A DNA stretch of 43,228 nt, from positions 1 through 43,228 of the IMG/VR virus record IMGVR_UViG_3300004448_000217; one strand, 5' to 3'. Made by a program: the position numbers and the translations under genes. Position 1 is the stretch's first letter, and each line of letters begins with the position of its first letter. Of this stretch, positions 27,016 to 34,109 are shown one piece after another. The DNA comes from a virus. The notes below the pieces were generated by a model. The model was not told the origin of the DNA. It did no database searches and saw only the letters and a program-made list of their open reading frames with translations.

Positions 27016-27407
27016 GACGCATCCTTTCTTTTGAAATCTTCGCTTTCATCTTCGCCAAATACACCGAGTTCGTAGAACCCTGTTAACTTGAGTACGGCTC
27101 TTGACATTGCACGTTTTTCTGCCATCTCCATGACGTACCATGTATTACAATTTCCGTCTCGATGATTTGTTCCTTTTAGCGCCGAGCCAAATGTTTGAAT
27201 AGTGTTACCACTCGCATCTGCATTGGCTTTGATTACGCAAAAGTTAGTTTCGCAATTGATTACATCATAGGTGATTGTGATTTTTTCACTTGCCTGGATT
27301 TTGTCAATCCCGCTCCTGGTGATGATGATGTAGTGTTGATGTTTAAACACATCTTCCTTTGAAAGCCCATATTTCAAGTACATGGCTTTGAGTTTGTCTG
27401 TTTTCAT
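27003..27407 (-). CDS. Putative recombination/annealing-associated protein (134 aa)
   Basis: The core ITYDVINCETNFCVIKANAD leads to a conserved-looking end, MAEKRAMSRAVLKLTGFYEL, followed by GVFGEDESEDF. The AEKRAxSRAxLKLxG segment is a pattern I recall from Erf/Rad52-like and associated phage proteins encoded beside PD-(D/E)XK exonucleases. The acidic stretch followed by a basic tail (RKDASWKK) could mediate partner contact. Overlap with the exonuclease gene (13 bases) supports joint action. No catalytic motif is expected or seen. Family placement is tentative. Confidence 0.6.
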   Translation of the reverse strand: MKTDKLKAMYLKYGLSKEDVFKHQHYIIITRSGIDKIQASEKITITYDVINCETNFCVIKANADASGNTIQTFGSALKGTNHRDGNCNTWYVMEMAEKRAMSRAVLKLTGFYELGVFGEDESEDFKRKDASWKK

Positions 27408-27416
27408 ATTACTATA

Positions 27417-27851
27417 TTATATTAAATTATTAACAAATGTACTGCTTTTTTTGTTAGTATGCAAAAAATTACGCAGTGTTTTTATTTCTTCAATTGCTAT
27501 TTTGTGATAATATTTTTTATTCTTTTGATTGTTTTTTGCAATAGCTATATGCATACTTTTTCTGTTGTTTTTTATTCTTTTGTAAGAGTTTTTAATAAAC
27601 AAGTAGTCGCAAAAATCATTTATATCACTAAAATTCAATCTATGCAATTCACTGGAACTCAGTGGTCTATACACGTCGGTCGATGTGTCATATGCTTCAT
27701 AGTTTTTTTCTTCATCTACTGATATAAAAAGCCTTCTATGATAAACACCATTGATTTCGTGTAATGTTCTTTTGTCATTAAGCTTAAGTATATCACTCCA
27801 AGCCATGATTATCGTGTTGTTTTTTTTCTTTAATGATATTTCTTTTTCCAT
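27417..27851 (-). CDS. Hypothetical basic protein (144 aa)
   Basis: The family is not recognised. The N-terminal Lys-rich segment (EKEISLKKKNN) is followed by MAWSDILKLND at residue 16, which is a possible second start. The middle is mixed (YHRRLFISVDEEKNYEAYDT), then a helical, strongly basic region follows (NSYKRIKNNRKSMHIAIAKN). It could bind nucleic acid by charge. It lies one base from the next gene and 9 bases before the recombination gene. Confidence 0.65.
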   Translation of the reverse strand: MEKEISLKKKNNTIIMAWSDILKLNDKRTLHEINGVYHRRLFISVDEEKNYEAYDTSTDVYRPLSSSELHRLNFSDINDFCDYLFIKNSYKRIKNNRKSMHIAIAKNNQKNKKYYHKIAIEEIKTLRNFLHTNKKSSTFVNNLI

Positions 27852-27852
27852 T

Positions 27853-28053
27853 TTAAATAAGTGATTTTAGTCTAAATATTTTTTCATTACTTGACTCCAC
27901 CAGGAGTTCAACGTATTCTATATCGTCATTTATACCCCATTTTTTTAGGTCATCACGAACCATTCGTAAAAAGTTGTTCGTTTCTATAGTAAGCTCAAGA
28001 AGTTCTATTAATTCCTTTCTTAATGCTTCATTTTCTTGCTTTAGATACTCCAT
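27853..28053 (-). CDS. Small coiled-coil protein (66 aa)
   Basis: An almost continuous heptad-like helix (LKQENEALRKELIELLELTI, then NNFLRMVRDDLKKWG) predicts a coiled coil. The start lies inside the upstream 56-aa gene (26-base overlap) and the stop is one base before the next gene. The likely role is an oligomerising small regulator or adaptor. No DNA-binding motif is visible. Confidence 0.65.
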   Translation of the reverse strand: MEYLKQENEALRKELIELLELTIETNNFLRMVRDDLKKWGINDDIEYVELLVESSNEKIFRLKSLI

Positions 28054-28198
28054 GTCTTTTTAATTTAATTTCTTCTATCTCTCCATGCTCTGCACTTTCA
28101 ACATAGTATTGTGCTGACTTTTCGCATAGCGTTGTTACTGTTCTGTTTGGCATTTCGCCACCATAGTACATATGTACCTTATACATTGTTTCATACAT
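28028..28198 (-). CDS. Small hypothetical protein (56 aa)
   Basis: The frame from ATG at 28196-28198 encodes MYETMYKVHMYYGGEMPNRT ... and ends with TGA at 28028. It fills the space between the 67-aa and 66-aa genes (6-base gap upstream, 26-base overlap downstream). The C-terminus is charged (EIEEIKLKRHG). Tight operon packing is the main support. Confidence 0.55.
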   Translation of the reverse strand: MYETMYKVHMYYGGEMPNRTVTTLCEKSAQYYVESAEHGEIEEIKLKRHGVSKARK

Positions 28199-28204
28199 AT
28201 CTTT

Positions 28205-28408
28205 TTATTTTAGTGGGACATCAGTCCAATTTGTTTTCTTTACTGCTTTTGTTAGTTTGCTTTCAAGAAATTCTATGTATTCCATTAAAGCTTCAATGTA
28301 ATACACGTCATCTGTCTTCAGTTCTTCTAGCCTATAACTATTAAAGTAGTTAAATCCGTCATCTACTCTATCTATTAAGGTAGATTTTTTTAAGTTGCTT
28401 TCTGCCAT
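28205..28408 (-). CDS. Small acidic helical protein (67 aa)
   Basis: The family is not recognised. It is mainly helical with an acidic middle (RLEELKTDDVYYIEALMEYI) and a basic end (KLTKAVKKTNW). It overlaps the lipoprotein-like gene upstream by 41 bases, an unusually long overlap, but both frames have good starts and stops fitted to their neighbours. Confidence 0.6.
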   Translation of the reverse strand: MAESNLKKSTLIDRVDDGFNYFNSYRLEELKTDDVYYIEALMEYIEFLESKLTKAVKKTNWTDVPLK

Positions 28409-28628
28409 TTTTATTAAATTTAATTGTTTTCAATTGTCTATATTCGGGTGCGATATAGTTTTTTTTAAATGTAAAATCGTTTACAATCTCCATTTCTTTT
28501 TTGTTAAGACTTTTCCATTGTTTAAATGTTGGGTAATAAAATCTAGTTGTAGGTGTTTTTATTACAGTTGCACATGATGTGCAAAACATTACTGCGATTA
28601 GTATTACTAAGTTTTTTGTTTTTTTCAT
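28368..28628 (-). CDS. Small putative lipoprotein (86 aa)
   Basis: The basic N-terminus MKKTKNL, hydrophobic core VILIAVMF and a Cys at residue 19 (FCTSC|A) form a plausible type II signal peptide and lipobox. A short basic mature part follows (YYPTFKQWKSLNKKEME). It would be anchored in the envelope of the infected cell. Phage lipoproteins made early often block receptors or other phages, so superinfection exclusion is possible (inference). The upstream gene is 3 bases away. Confidence 0.65.
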   Translation of the reverse strand: MKKTKNLVILIAVMFCTSCATVIKTPTTRFYYPTFKQWKSLNKKEMEIVNDFTFKKNYIAPEYRQLKTIKFNKNGRKQLKKIYLNR

Positions 28629-28631
28629 ATT

Positions 28632-28994
28632 TTAAAATTCTGCGTTATAATAAAGATAGTCTTCTTCCTTGTTTTCGTCGAAGAATGATTTCATTTTACT
28701 TCCTAAAATCCAGTCAGCGTATTCACTCATGTCTTTATCGGACACATTGTATTTTTTTTGTATTTCATCGTTGTATCCATCTACATTTTCAAACATATTA
28801 TTTACCCTTTTGACTGCTCCAGTTTTTTCAATTTCATTGAGGGTTTTTTCAATATGTCCGTAACTTTCTCTTTTTACGCAATATTCTACGTATTGAGGCT
28901 CTATATCAAAAGCTTCAAATCTTTCTCCTGCGTTGCTTGATTGTACTGCGAACATGAATTTACCTTCTATGTCGCCATTATAATATCTTCCCAT
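28632..28994 (-). CDS. Hypothetical protein (120 aa)
   Basis: The ATG at 28994 (MGRYYNGDIEGKFMFAVQSS) is chosen rather than a longer frame from 29033, which would overlap the upstream gene. Proteins opening with GRYYxGDIxGKFWFAVQxS occur in phages, in my recollection, without known function. The rest is acidic and helical (HIEKTLNEIEKTGAVKRVNN), with the end EEDYLYYNAEF. It is probably cytosolic. Confidence 0.7.
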   Translation of the reverse strand: MGRYYNGDIEGKFMFAVQSSNAGERFEAFDIEPQYVEYCVKRESYGHIEKTLNEIEKTGAVKRVNNMFENVDGYNDEIQKKYNVSDKDMSEYADWILGSKMKSFFDENKEEDYLYYNAEF

Positions 28995-28995
28995 T

Positions 28996-29247
28996 TTATA
29001 TATTTTTACGTTTATTAAAGTTATGTATTGCAAAGTTTACCAATTCTATTATTTCATCTGAAAATAAAACTGCATTTACTTCTTCCATTCTTGATATAGT
29101 TTCTTTGTCTTTAATATCAAAAGCGGCTTGTTCCATTTTTGTAATTTGCCTAGCAAATTTATCAATGGTCGCATAAGTTTTTTGAAAAACTCTGTCGTTT
29201 CTTTTGTCGCTCAGTAATTCTGAGTGTAAATAATCTTTTGTTGCCAT
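28996..29247 (-). CDS. Small helical protein (83 aa)
   Basis: The family is not recognised. The helical, charged sequence (FQKTYATIDKFARQITKMEQ, then IIELVNFAIHNFNKRKNI) has no membrane segment. It is the first gene after the 336-base gap that holds a terminator and the 14-bp repeat array, so it opens a transcription unit of small genes. Control by proteins bound to that array is possible. Confidence 0.65.
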   Translation of the reverse strand: MATKDYLHSELLSDKRNDRVFQKTYATIDKFARQITKMEQAAFDIKDKETISRMEEVNAVLFSDEIIELVNFAIHNFNKRKNI

Positions 29248-29346
29248 ATTTTATAATTTTTAACTAAATTAGTAATTTTATTGTTAATAACCTAATGTTT
29301 TTACGTTTTTTTACTTGCAAATTGCACCACATATGAGGGTTTTTTG

Positions 29347-29438
29347 AGTCGCATCGTGTCGGTCGCAATTTTTAGTCGCATCGTGCCAGTCGCATCGTGC
29401 CGTGATTGTGACAGTCGCATCTTGTTGTGATTGTGAAC
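29347..29438 (+). repeat. Array of GTCGCATCGTG repeats with two TGATTGTGA motifs
   Basis: AGTCGCATCGTG begins at 29347, 29374 and 29388. A shorter copy, GGTCGCA, is at 29361, and a variant ending CATCTTG is at 29413. The copies at 29374 and 29388 are identical 14-mers (AGTCGCATCGTGCC) in tandem. TGATTGTGA occurs at 29403 and 29428. The array lies in the gap 29248-29583, which holds no clear gene. It looks like protein-binding iterons, either an origin or an operator for the small-gene unit starting at 29247. Confidence 0.7.
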
Positions 29439-29444
29439 ATTGTT

Positions 29445-29476
29445 TAATAAAAAATGAAACAGGCCCTACGGACCTG
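29445..29476 (-). terminator. Terminator of the 542-aa gene unit
   Basis: On the - strand, CAGGTCC and GGGCCTG (29460-29476) form a 7-bp stem with one G-U pair and loop GTA. They are followed by TTTCATTTTTTATT. The G-U pair exists only in the - strand transcript, which supports that direction. Confidence 0.75.
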
Positions 29477-29537
29477 AATCACTTTTACATGAAAGAAATA
29501 TGAACATCATCAGCAATATCCATATGATGTAATGCAT
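29466..29537 (-). CDS. Possible tiny lipoprotein-like peptide (23 aa)
   Basis: The frame encodes MHYIIWILLMMFIFLSCK and then SDSGP. It is a strong hydrophobic segment ending in a lipobox-like FLSC, as in small lysis or entericidin-like lipoproteins. The stop falls inside the terminator stem. There is no overlap with neighbours and no clear ribosome site. It could well be chance in A+T-rich DNA. Confidence 0.25.
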   Translation of the reverse strand: MHYIIWILLMMFIFLSCKSDSGP

Positions 29538-29583
29538 TAGTGATATTAAGAAATCTCTTATTTTCACTAATACATATTTTGTT

Positions 29584-31212
29584 TTAACTTTGATATTCGG
29601 CATAATCTTCTTCTGTTATAATTTCATTTTCTAATAATTCTTCAACATCCACGCGTTTGTGACATGTATATTCTGAATCATTTACTACTATTACCTTTGA
29701 GTTTTCTGTTCTTATGTATCCATGGATAACACATTCGTCAAAATCATGTAAGTATTCTCCTTCGAATTCCGACCATATTACTTCATTCATATGATAATAT
29801 TCTTCTTTATCTTCTACATATCTGAAATCATCGCAGTCGTCCCAAGCATAATCTGAATTTTCATATATTGATATTGCGTTTTCGTATACAATATTTTCAC
29901 CGTGATGTTGACTCCAAACTGAGTCATCTATATGATAATATTCCCCATATCTTTCTATGTATCTTGCTTCATCTTCATGTACTCTATCACCACAATGTAG
30001 ACTTACATAATTATCGTTTGGACCACCGTCTGTTGAATCAAGACAATATTCTCCCTCTTCTGAATTTAGATATAATTGATTTTCTTCATTGATGTCGTCT
30101 GTGTATTTTAATGTATCCATATATGGATAACTTTTAAATCCACCTTTGTTTAGTTTTATTCGTATTTCGTCATTTAACAACTCACCAGTCGATGATACAA
30201 TTTTTGTATTACTATAGCTTTGTTCATATTTAGTATATGCTCCAAGTTTTTTAGCATAAGCTTTTACTGCTTCAATTGTCATTTGCGTTCCATATATTCT
30301 ATCGCAAAACAACCCATGGCTATCTGTGTTCCACAGTATTGCTCTACCTATTAGTTTATTGTCATAATTTGTAGCAATAATCATTTGTATTTTATCATCA
30401 TTTTTAGTGTATATATCAAAATAATTTTCACAACTTTCATGACGCATGCATGAATTCCCTAGTGATTCTGTGTTTTCACGTGAGTAATATTGACCACTAT
30501 ACCATTTTTTTATATCGTCACCTTTTACAATTTTTATGTTGCCTTGAAAAGTATACATACCTTTAAGTTTGTTTGCAAAATATTCTATTACACTGTCTGG
30601 TACTGGTATGTTTTGATTAGCAAATATTTTTCGTAAACCTTTTCCAAACTTTATTTCGGTTCTATATCTACTATCAGACATCCATTTATCTTTTTCTTCA
30701 TTAGTTACTGTCATTCGACCTTTAGGTGTGTATGTCATTTTACCTTTACCGTTGATTGTGAAATGCCTGTCGTTTTTATCACTTACAGCTTTCTTGTATA
30801 TTGTATTACATGCAGTTTGCCATAAATGCTTATCGTCTTGCATACTATCAGCAAAATTAATGATACTTCCAGCAAGGCTATTTGAAACAACTTTATTTAC
30901 TATATTGTTATCATTTCCTGGTGAAACAGCTATATCGTAATCTTTCAATAGTTTTTTATTGTCTAACCAATGGTATTTGTAGTATCCATAACCATCACGT
31001 TTGTATTTTTGTATGTAAATAATACTATCTTGTTTTAGCTGTACAATAAATCTTTTGTATTGCATTCTTGACATTTCGAAATTATCTCTGATTGCATACT
31101 CAAAATCAGAGTGTCCGTATGCGCCATTCATAGAATTTACTGGAAGCAACCCTCTGTACTTTAACATAAATAATATTATGTCATCTGATTTTACGTTATA
31201 TCTATATACCAT
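29584..31212 (-). CDS. Large phage protein with LGNSCMRH motif and Tyr/Asp-rich C-terminal repeats (542 aa)
   Basis: The centre contains ESLGNSCMRHESCENYFDIY (residues about 251-270), then KLIGRAILWNTDSHGLFCDR and IYGTQMTIEAVKAYAKKLG. I recall this order from uncharacterised proteins of diverse phages. The C-terminal 150 residues are acidic and repeat a Tyr/Trp/His-rich unit: YYHIDDSVWSQHHGENIVYE and YYHMNEVIWSEFEGEYLHDF. The N-terminal 100 residues look like a winged-helix region (FEMSRMQYKRFIVQL). It overlaps the peptidase gene upstream by 11 bases, so the two are made together. The conserved Cys-Met-Arg-His could be catalytic. The function is unknown. Confidence 0.75.
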   Translation of the reverse strand: MVYRYNVKSDDIILFMLKYRGLLPVNSMNGAYGHSDFEYAIRDNFEMSRMQYKRFIVQLKQDSIIYIQKYKRDGYGYYKYHWLDNKKLLKDYDIAVSPGNDNNIVNKVVSNSLAGSIINFADSMQDDKHLWQTACNTIYKKAVSDKNDRHFTINGKGKMTYTPKGRMTVTNEEKDKWMSDSRYRTEIKFGKGLRKIFANQNIPVPDSVIEYFANKLKGMYTFQGNIKIVKGDDIKKWYSGQYYSRENTESLGNSCMRHESCENYFDIYTKNDDKIQMIIATNYDNKLIGRAILWNTDSHGLFCDRIYGTQMTIEAVKAYAKKLGAYTKYEQSYSNTKIVSSTGELLNDEIRIKLNKGGFKSYPYMDTLKYTDDINEENQLYLNSEEGEYCLDSTDGGPNDNYVSLHCGDRVHEDEARYIERYGEYYHIDDSVWSQHHGENIVYENAISIYENSDYAWDDCDDFRYVEDKEEYYHMNEVIWSEFEGEYLHDFDECVIHGYIRTENSKVIVVNDSEYTCHKRVDVEELLENEIITEEDYAEYQS

Positions 31213-32353
31213 TGTTTAATAATTTAGGTTCAACATCTTTTTTGAATGTTTCTTTGTTGAAGCTTGCATCATACAACAATGTATCTGCTTCTATGAATTC
31301 CTCATCTGTGATTGTGGTCATATATTCAGCATCAATGTTTACATCTTTATCTTCAACATCTACATATGTGTGGCATGATAGGCAGAAGTACTCTTGCTCG
31401 TAATCGTCATACCAAACTTCATTTGCACTACAGCATGGACATTTAGCTGTTGTTTTGAAAGAATCTGCATATGCGTTTTGTAATGCTTCGTTTTTTGGTT
31501 TATACTTTGGTTCATTGTCCCAGCTATCATAGTAGTCATAACCCCAACTTCTTGCTGAATATGCATTGTAACCACCATATCCTATTCCATATGTCGTTCT
31601 TTTATTCAAATCTATTTCATATCTTTTGTTAGCTGTTGCTTGCAGTATTTCAAAACACATTTGTTTTGTTGATTCTACCTCTGATATGATAATGTATTCG
31701 TTGTCTGAATGTGGGTCGTAGTAACCACAAGACATGTTTGCTACTTGTACAGGATTGTTGTCTGCAATTTCACCAACATCTGTTATACCACCAATACATT
31801 TTTTGCGATTGTATTTTTCTAGAATGTAATCAATGTCATTGTGTAATGTATCGTCTGATAGTTTTGTACCGCTGATGCTTGTTACAAAGTCATTGTATCC
31901 TCGTCTATCGCATTCTAAAACAATAGTGCTGTCATTAAAGAATGTAAAGTCTGCTTTGCTTGAACCAACACATCCAACTTCTTCATCAAGAAAGAATACT
32001 GCTTTGAAGTCATCGAATTGTTTAAGTAGTTCTAGAGTAATATATACGCCTACTTTGTCATCACCACCAATACCATATCGTTTCATTGTTTTAGTGTCAA
32101 TAGAAAGAAGCACATCATCAAGCTGTACAACTTGTACATCGTTGTTTATGTTGTGTACTGTATCAATATGACAAACCATTGTTGGATATAAGTCTGCGTC
32201 CCCTTTGGTCACATATATATTTCCATACTTGTCTGTGGTATGACCAAGTTTTTGTTTTGCAAGTTCTTTTTTGATGAACCTTTGCATACGTTGTGTTTCA
32301 TATGAATGTGTTTGAACATTCATAACTCTGATTAGATTTTGATTTACTTTCAT
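31202..32353 (-). CDS. M20/M28-like zinc peptidase with C-terminal zinc ribbon (383 aa)
   Basis: The full metal-ligand order of M20-type peptidases (PepT-like) is present: CHIDTVH (His62, Asp64), GIGGDDKVGV (bridging Asp98), FLDEEVGCVGS (Glu124 general base, Glu125), LECDRRG (Asp149) and DPHSDNEY (His215). The usual dimerisation insert between Asp149 and the last His is nearly absent, which is closer to the M28/M42 layout. A linker rich in Tyr/Gly leads to a zinc ribbon (CPCC ... CLSC). The start at 32353 follows a hairpin. A longer frame from 32449 would cover that hairpin. It probably cleaves peptides or amide-linked adducts in infected cells. Confidence 0.8.
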   Translation of the reverse strand: MKVNQNLIRVMNVQTHSYETQRMQRFIKKELAKQKLGHTTDKYGNIYVTKGDADLYPTMVCHIDTVHNINNDVQVVQLDDVLLSIDTKTMKRYGIGGDDKVGVYITLELLKQFDDFKAVFFLDEEVGCVGSSKADFTFFNDSTIVLECDRRGYNDFVTSISGTKLSDDTLHNDIDYILEKYNRKKCIGGITDVGEIADNNPVQVANMSCGYYDPHSDNEYIIISEVESTKQMCFEILQATANKRYEIDLNKRTTYGIGYGGYNAYSARSWGYDYYDSWDNEPKYKPKNEALQNAYADSFKTTAKCPCCSANEVWYDDYEQEYFCLSCHTYVDVEDKDVNIDAEYMTTITDEEFIEADTLLYDASFNKETFKKDVEPKLLNNGI

Positions 32354-32365
32354 GTGATTGTGAAT

Positions 32366-32386
32366 TATAGGGGCCGAAGCCCCTGT
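32366..32386 (-). terminator. UUCG hairpin before the peptidase gene
   Basis: AGGGGC (32369-32374) pairs with GCCCCT (32379-32384). In the - strand transcript the loop is TTCG. The following sequence is TATAATTC, without a T run, and the peptidase start comes 15 bases later. It is more likely an RNA-processing or stabilising hairpin, or a partial terminator, than a full stop. Confidence 0.55.
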
Positions 32387-32390
32387 TAAA

Positions 32391-32798
32391 TTAAACTTTG
32401 ATTTTATTGTTAGCAACAAGAGTGTTGTACATAAGTAATGCACCCTCATATGCAGTCAATGTTTTGCCTTGACGTTCTGTAATATCAAAAGCTTGGCGAT
32501 AGTCATCAGCTTTGAATACTGTAGTTACAGGTTGTAAAAACGTTGGTGGCTTTGTTCCATTAAACAATGTCATTGCTTGTTTCCAAGCATCTCTATTGTT
32601 GTTGATGTCACGTGCTGATATATCGTTTTTTATACGATTGAACACGTTTTTGTCACTTCGAACTACTTTGTTCTTTTTGACATTTTTTACTGCAGTTTTA
32701 ATTGCAGAAGATACTGATGACCCAGTTACACCTATTGCGTTCCCGATGTCACTTACTGATGACCCATTTAAGAAGTCATTGATTAACTCTGTTCTCAT
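32391..32798 (-). CDS. Small helix-turn-helix-like protein (135 aa)
   Basis: The N-terminus LINDFLNGSSVSDIGNAIGV, then GSSVSSAIKTAVKNVKKNK, reads as a helix-turn-helix, with Ser/Asp/Ile-Gly spacing typical of the first two helices. A basic stretch and a helical C-terminal region follow (FKADDYRQAFDITERQGKTL). It could be a phage transcription regulator of the early block. It is one of few candidates on this strand. The DNA-binding call is by eye. Confidence 0.65.
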   Translation of the reverse strand: MRTELINDFLNGSSVSDIGNAIGVTGSSVSSAIKTAVKNVKKNKVVRSDKNVFNRIKNDISARDINNNRDAWKQAMTLFNGTKPPTFLQPVTTVFKADDYRQAFDITERQGKTLTAYEGALLMYNTLVANNKIKV

Positions 32799-32803
32799 AA
32801 GAA

Positions 32804-33103
32804 TTAAGATTTAAAGATTAATAAATAAAAATTTATAATTACGGCTGTGAATACAGCCCAAGTAAATAATATTACAGGTGATAAAACCAGTAATTCTGTC
32901 CAACTCATTGTTGAGTAAACTTGTAAAGATGCACCAACTATGCTTATAATAGCAAACAATGCTATTGGTGTTACAATATATTTTTCAGCTTTTGTTAGTT
33001 TTGGCTGTTTTTTTGAATCTGCTACGGTGATTGTGATACGACCATTGCGTTTTTTCTGTACCGTTGTGATACCTGTTGAAAGAGTTTTTGTTATTGTCTT
33101 CAT
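32804..33103 (-). CDS. Small membrane protein with two transmembrane segments (99 aa)
   Basis: The start at 33103 (MKTITKTLSTGITTVQ) is preferred because the longer frame from 33127 would overlap the gene ending at 33117. A basic N-terminal 45 residues (KKRNGRITITVADSKKQPKL) precede two hydrophobic segments, YIVTPIALFAIISIVGASLQ and ELLVLSPVILFTWAVFTAVI. The N-terminus is probably cytoplasmic. Function is unknown. Envelope modification or exclusion is possible. Confidence 0.7.
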   Translation of the reverse strand: MKTITKTLSTGITTVQKKRNGRITITVADSKKQPKLTKAEKYIVTPIALFAIISIVGASLQVYSTMSWTELLVLSPVILFTWAVFTAVIINFYLLIFKS

Positions 33104-33116
33104 AATTTCTATTTGT

Positions 33117-33362
33117 TTAATATTCATCTAACGGATACAAATCTTCCCATCCATCTACTGCGTTATTGTTATATGTTCTTTTCTCTTTGTATGGCTGTTG
33201 TTCGTAAGGCTCTACCCAAAAATCTTGACCAAATTGTTCTCCCCATCTTTCGATGCATTCCTTTGCCTCTTGCTGTGCTTCTGCTGATGTTTCAAATCCA
33301 TCCTCTTGCGTTACACATAGTCCAAATTCGTCTACTGTTACTACTTTGTACATTGTTTTCAT
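33117..33362 (-). CDS. Small acidic hypothetical protein (81 aa)
   Basis: The family is not recognised. Beta-type N-terminus (YKVVTVDEFGLCVTQ), a short helix (AEAQQEAKECIERWGEQFGQ), then an aromatic tail (WEDLYPLDEY). ATGA coupling with the upstream 63-aa gene (4-base overlap) supports it. Confidence 0.65.
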   Translation of the reverse strand: MKTMYKVVTVDEFGLCVTQEDGFETSAEAQQEAKECIERWGEQFGQDFWVEPYEQQPYKEKRTYNNNAVDGWEDLYPLDEY

Positions 33363-33550
33363 TCTACGTTTGGATTCTTTGGTTGAAGAGCAATCTTTTC
33401 AAAAACATCTTTTCTAAGAGATGCATATACTTCCATAAACTCTTCTACATTCATATCTTCTGCCTCTTTACAGATAGCATCAAGTTGTAGTTTTACCTTG
33501 TGATAGATTTTATATAAGTGCTTATCCATTTGTGCTTTTCTATAGTTCAT
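33359..33550 (-). CDS. Small helical protein (63 aa)
   Basis: The family is not recognised. Continuous charged helix (DKHLYKIYHKVKLQLDAICK, then EEFMEVYASLRKDVFEKIAL). It lies just downstream of tRNA-Glu and overlaps the next gene by 4 bases (ATGA). Confidence 0.65.
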   Translation of the reverse strand: MNYRKAQMDKHLYKIYHKVKLQLDAICKEAEDMNVEEFMEVYASLRKDVFEKIALQPKNPNVE

Positions 33551-33576
33551 AATATTATTTTTGATTTATAATTTAG

Positions 33577-33648
33577 TAGCCCGTGAAGGAATCGAACCTC
33601 CATTTGCACCGTGAAAGGGTGACGTCCTAACCATTAGACGAACGGGCC
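33577..33648 (-). tRNA. tRNA-Glu (anticodon TTC), 72 nt, no encoded CCA
   Basis: The acceptor stem GGCCCGT pairs with ACGGGCT (one G-U), with discriminator A at 33577. The D arm is TCTAATGGTTAGGA, and the anticodon arm CACCCTTTCACGGTG holds TTC. The T arm is GGAGGTTCGATTCCTTC, with a normal GTTCGATTC loop. CCA is not encoded (CTA follows), so host CCA-adding enzyme is required. GAA is a frequent codon in this A+T-rich genome, which may explain why it is kept. Confidence 0.93.
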
Positions 33649-33660
33649 GTTTGCGATAGA

Positions 33661-33921
33661 TTATACTACCGCAAGTAATTCATCGATATGAGCGTCAACA
33701 TCTACTGTGTTTTCTTCTGTGTATCGTTGTTGTAACACCCATTTTTCTACATTAGCTGAGGTCACATTGCCATTTACATCTGTTACGTCGGTATACATTC
33801 TAGGTAGAACTGCTTCATTGATGTATAGATTGTCTTTTAGCATTACGTTGTTTACGATGAATGCACGTTCAGTTTCCATTTTGATTGTGAACGTTACTGG
33901 AATTGGAATTTCTAAAGTCAT
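33661..33921 (-). CDS. Small hypothetical protein (86 aa)
   Basis: The family is not recognised. It is beta-rich (MTLEIPIPVTFTIKMETERA), then acidic (ENTVDVDAHIDELLAVV). It lies 12 bases upstream of tRNA-Glu on the same strand, so both are probably in one transcript that is processed. One TGATTGTGA copy (33882) lies in its codons 11-13. Confidence 0.6.
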   Translation of the reverse strand: MTLEIPIPVTFTIKMETERAFIVNNVMLKDNLYINEAVLPRMYTDVTDVNGNVTSANVEKWVLQQRYTEENTVDVDAHIDELLAVV

Positions 33922-33941
33922 TTGAATAATATTTAATTAAT

Positions 33942-33974
33942 AAAAAAATTTATAAAAATAGACACGAAGTGTCT
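33942..33974 (-). terminator. Terminator-like hairpin upstream of the 86-aa gene
   Basis: On the - strand, AGACAC and GTGTCT (33960-33974 region) close a TTC loop, followed by ATTTTTATAAATTTTTTTA. No gene lies between it and the terminator at 34083-34104, so the 110-base stretch between them is unexplained. It may be a backup terminator. Confidence 0.6.
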
Positions 33975-34082
33975 TAAAATTATTTAGGTTGAAACTTTGA
34001 AAACAACCTGTTTATTTATCCAACAATTGGAAGGAAAAGTTTTTTATTACAAATAATTCAAAAGAAATGGCTCGAAGAGCAT

Positions 34083-34104
34083 AAAAAAAAGGGGCGTAAG
34101 CCCC
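34083..34104 (-). terminator. Terminator of the first - strand gene
   Basis: GGGGC (34091-34095) and GCCCC (34100-34104) form a 5-bp stem with a TTAC loop on the - strand. Eight T follow (34083-34090). It lies 5 bases after the stop of the 247-aa gene. Confidence 0.9.
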
Positions 34105-34109
34105 TTATT

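Noticed and set aside
32354-32449. N-terminal extension of the peptidase frame (start at 32449)
   Set aside because: It would overlap the upstream gene by 59 bases and translate through the UUCG hairpin. The 32-residue extension is hydrophobic and unlike the family, while the ATG at 32353 gives a normal M20-type start.
33113-33490. + strand 125-aa frame under the small - strand genes
   Set aside because: Hydrophobic low-complexity shadow of two well-packed - strand genes with ATGA coupling.
1162-33618. Shared 16-mer with tRNA-Glu as an integration (att) core
   Set aside because: No integrase or excisionase is visible, both copies are in the phage itself, and the match covers the anticodon arm and not the tRNA 3' end.
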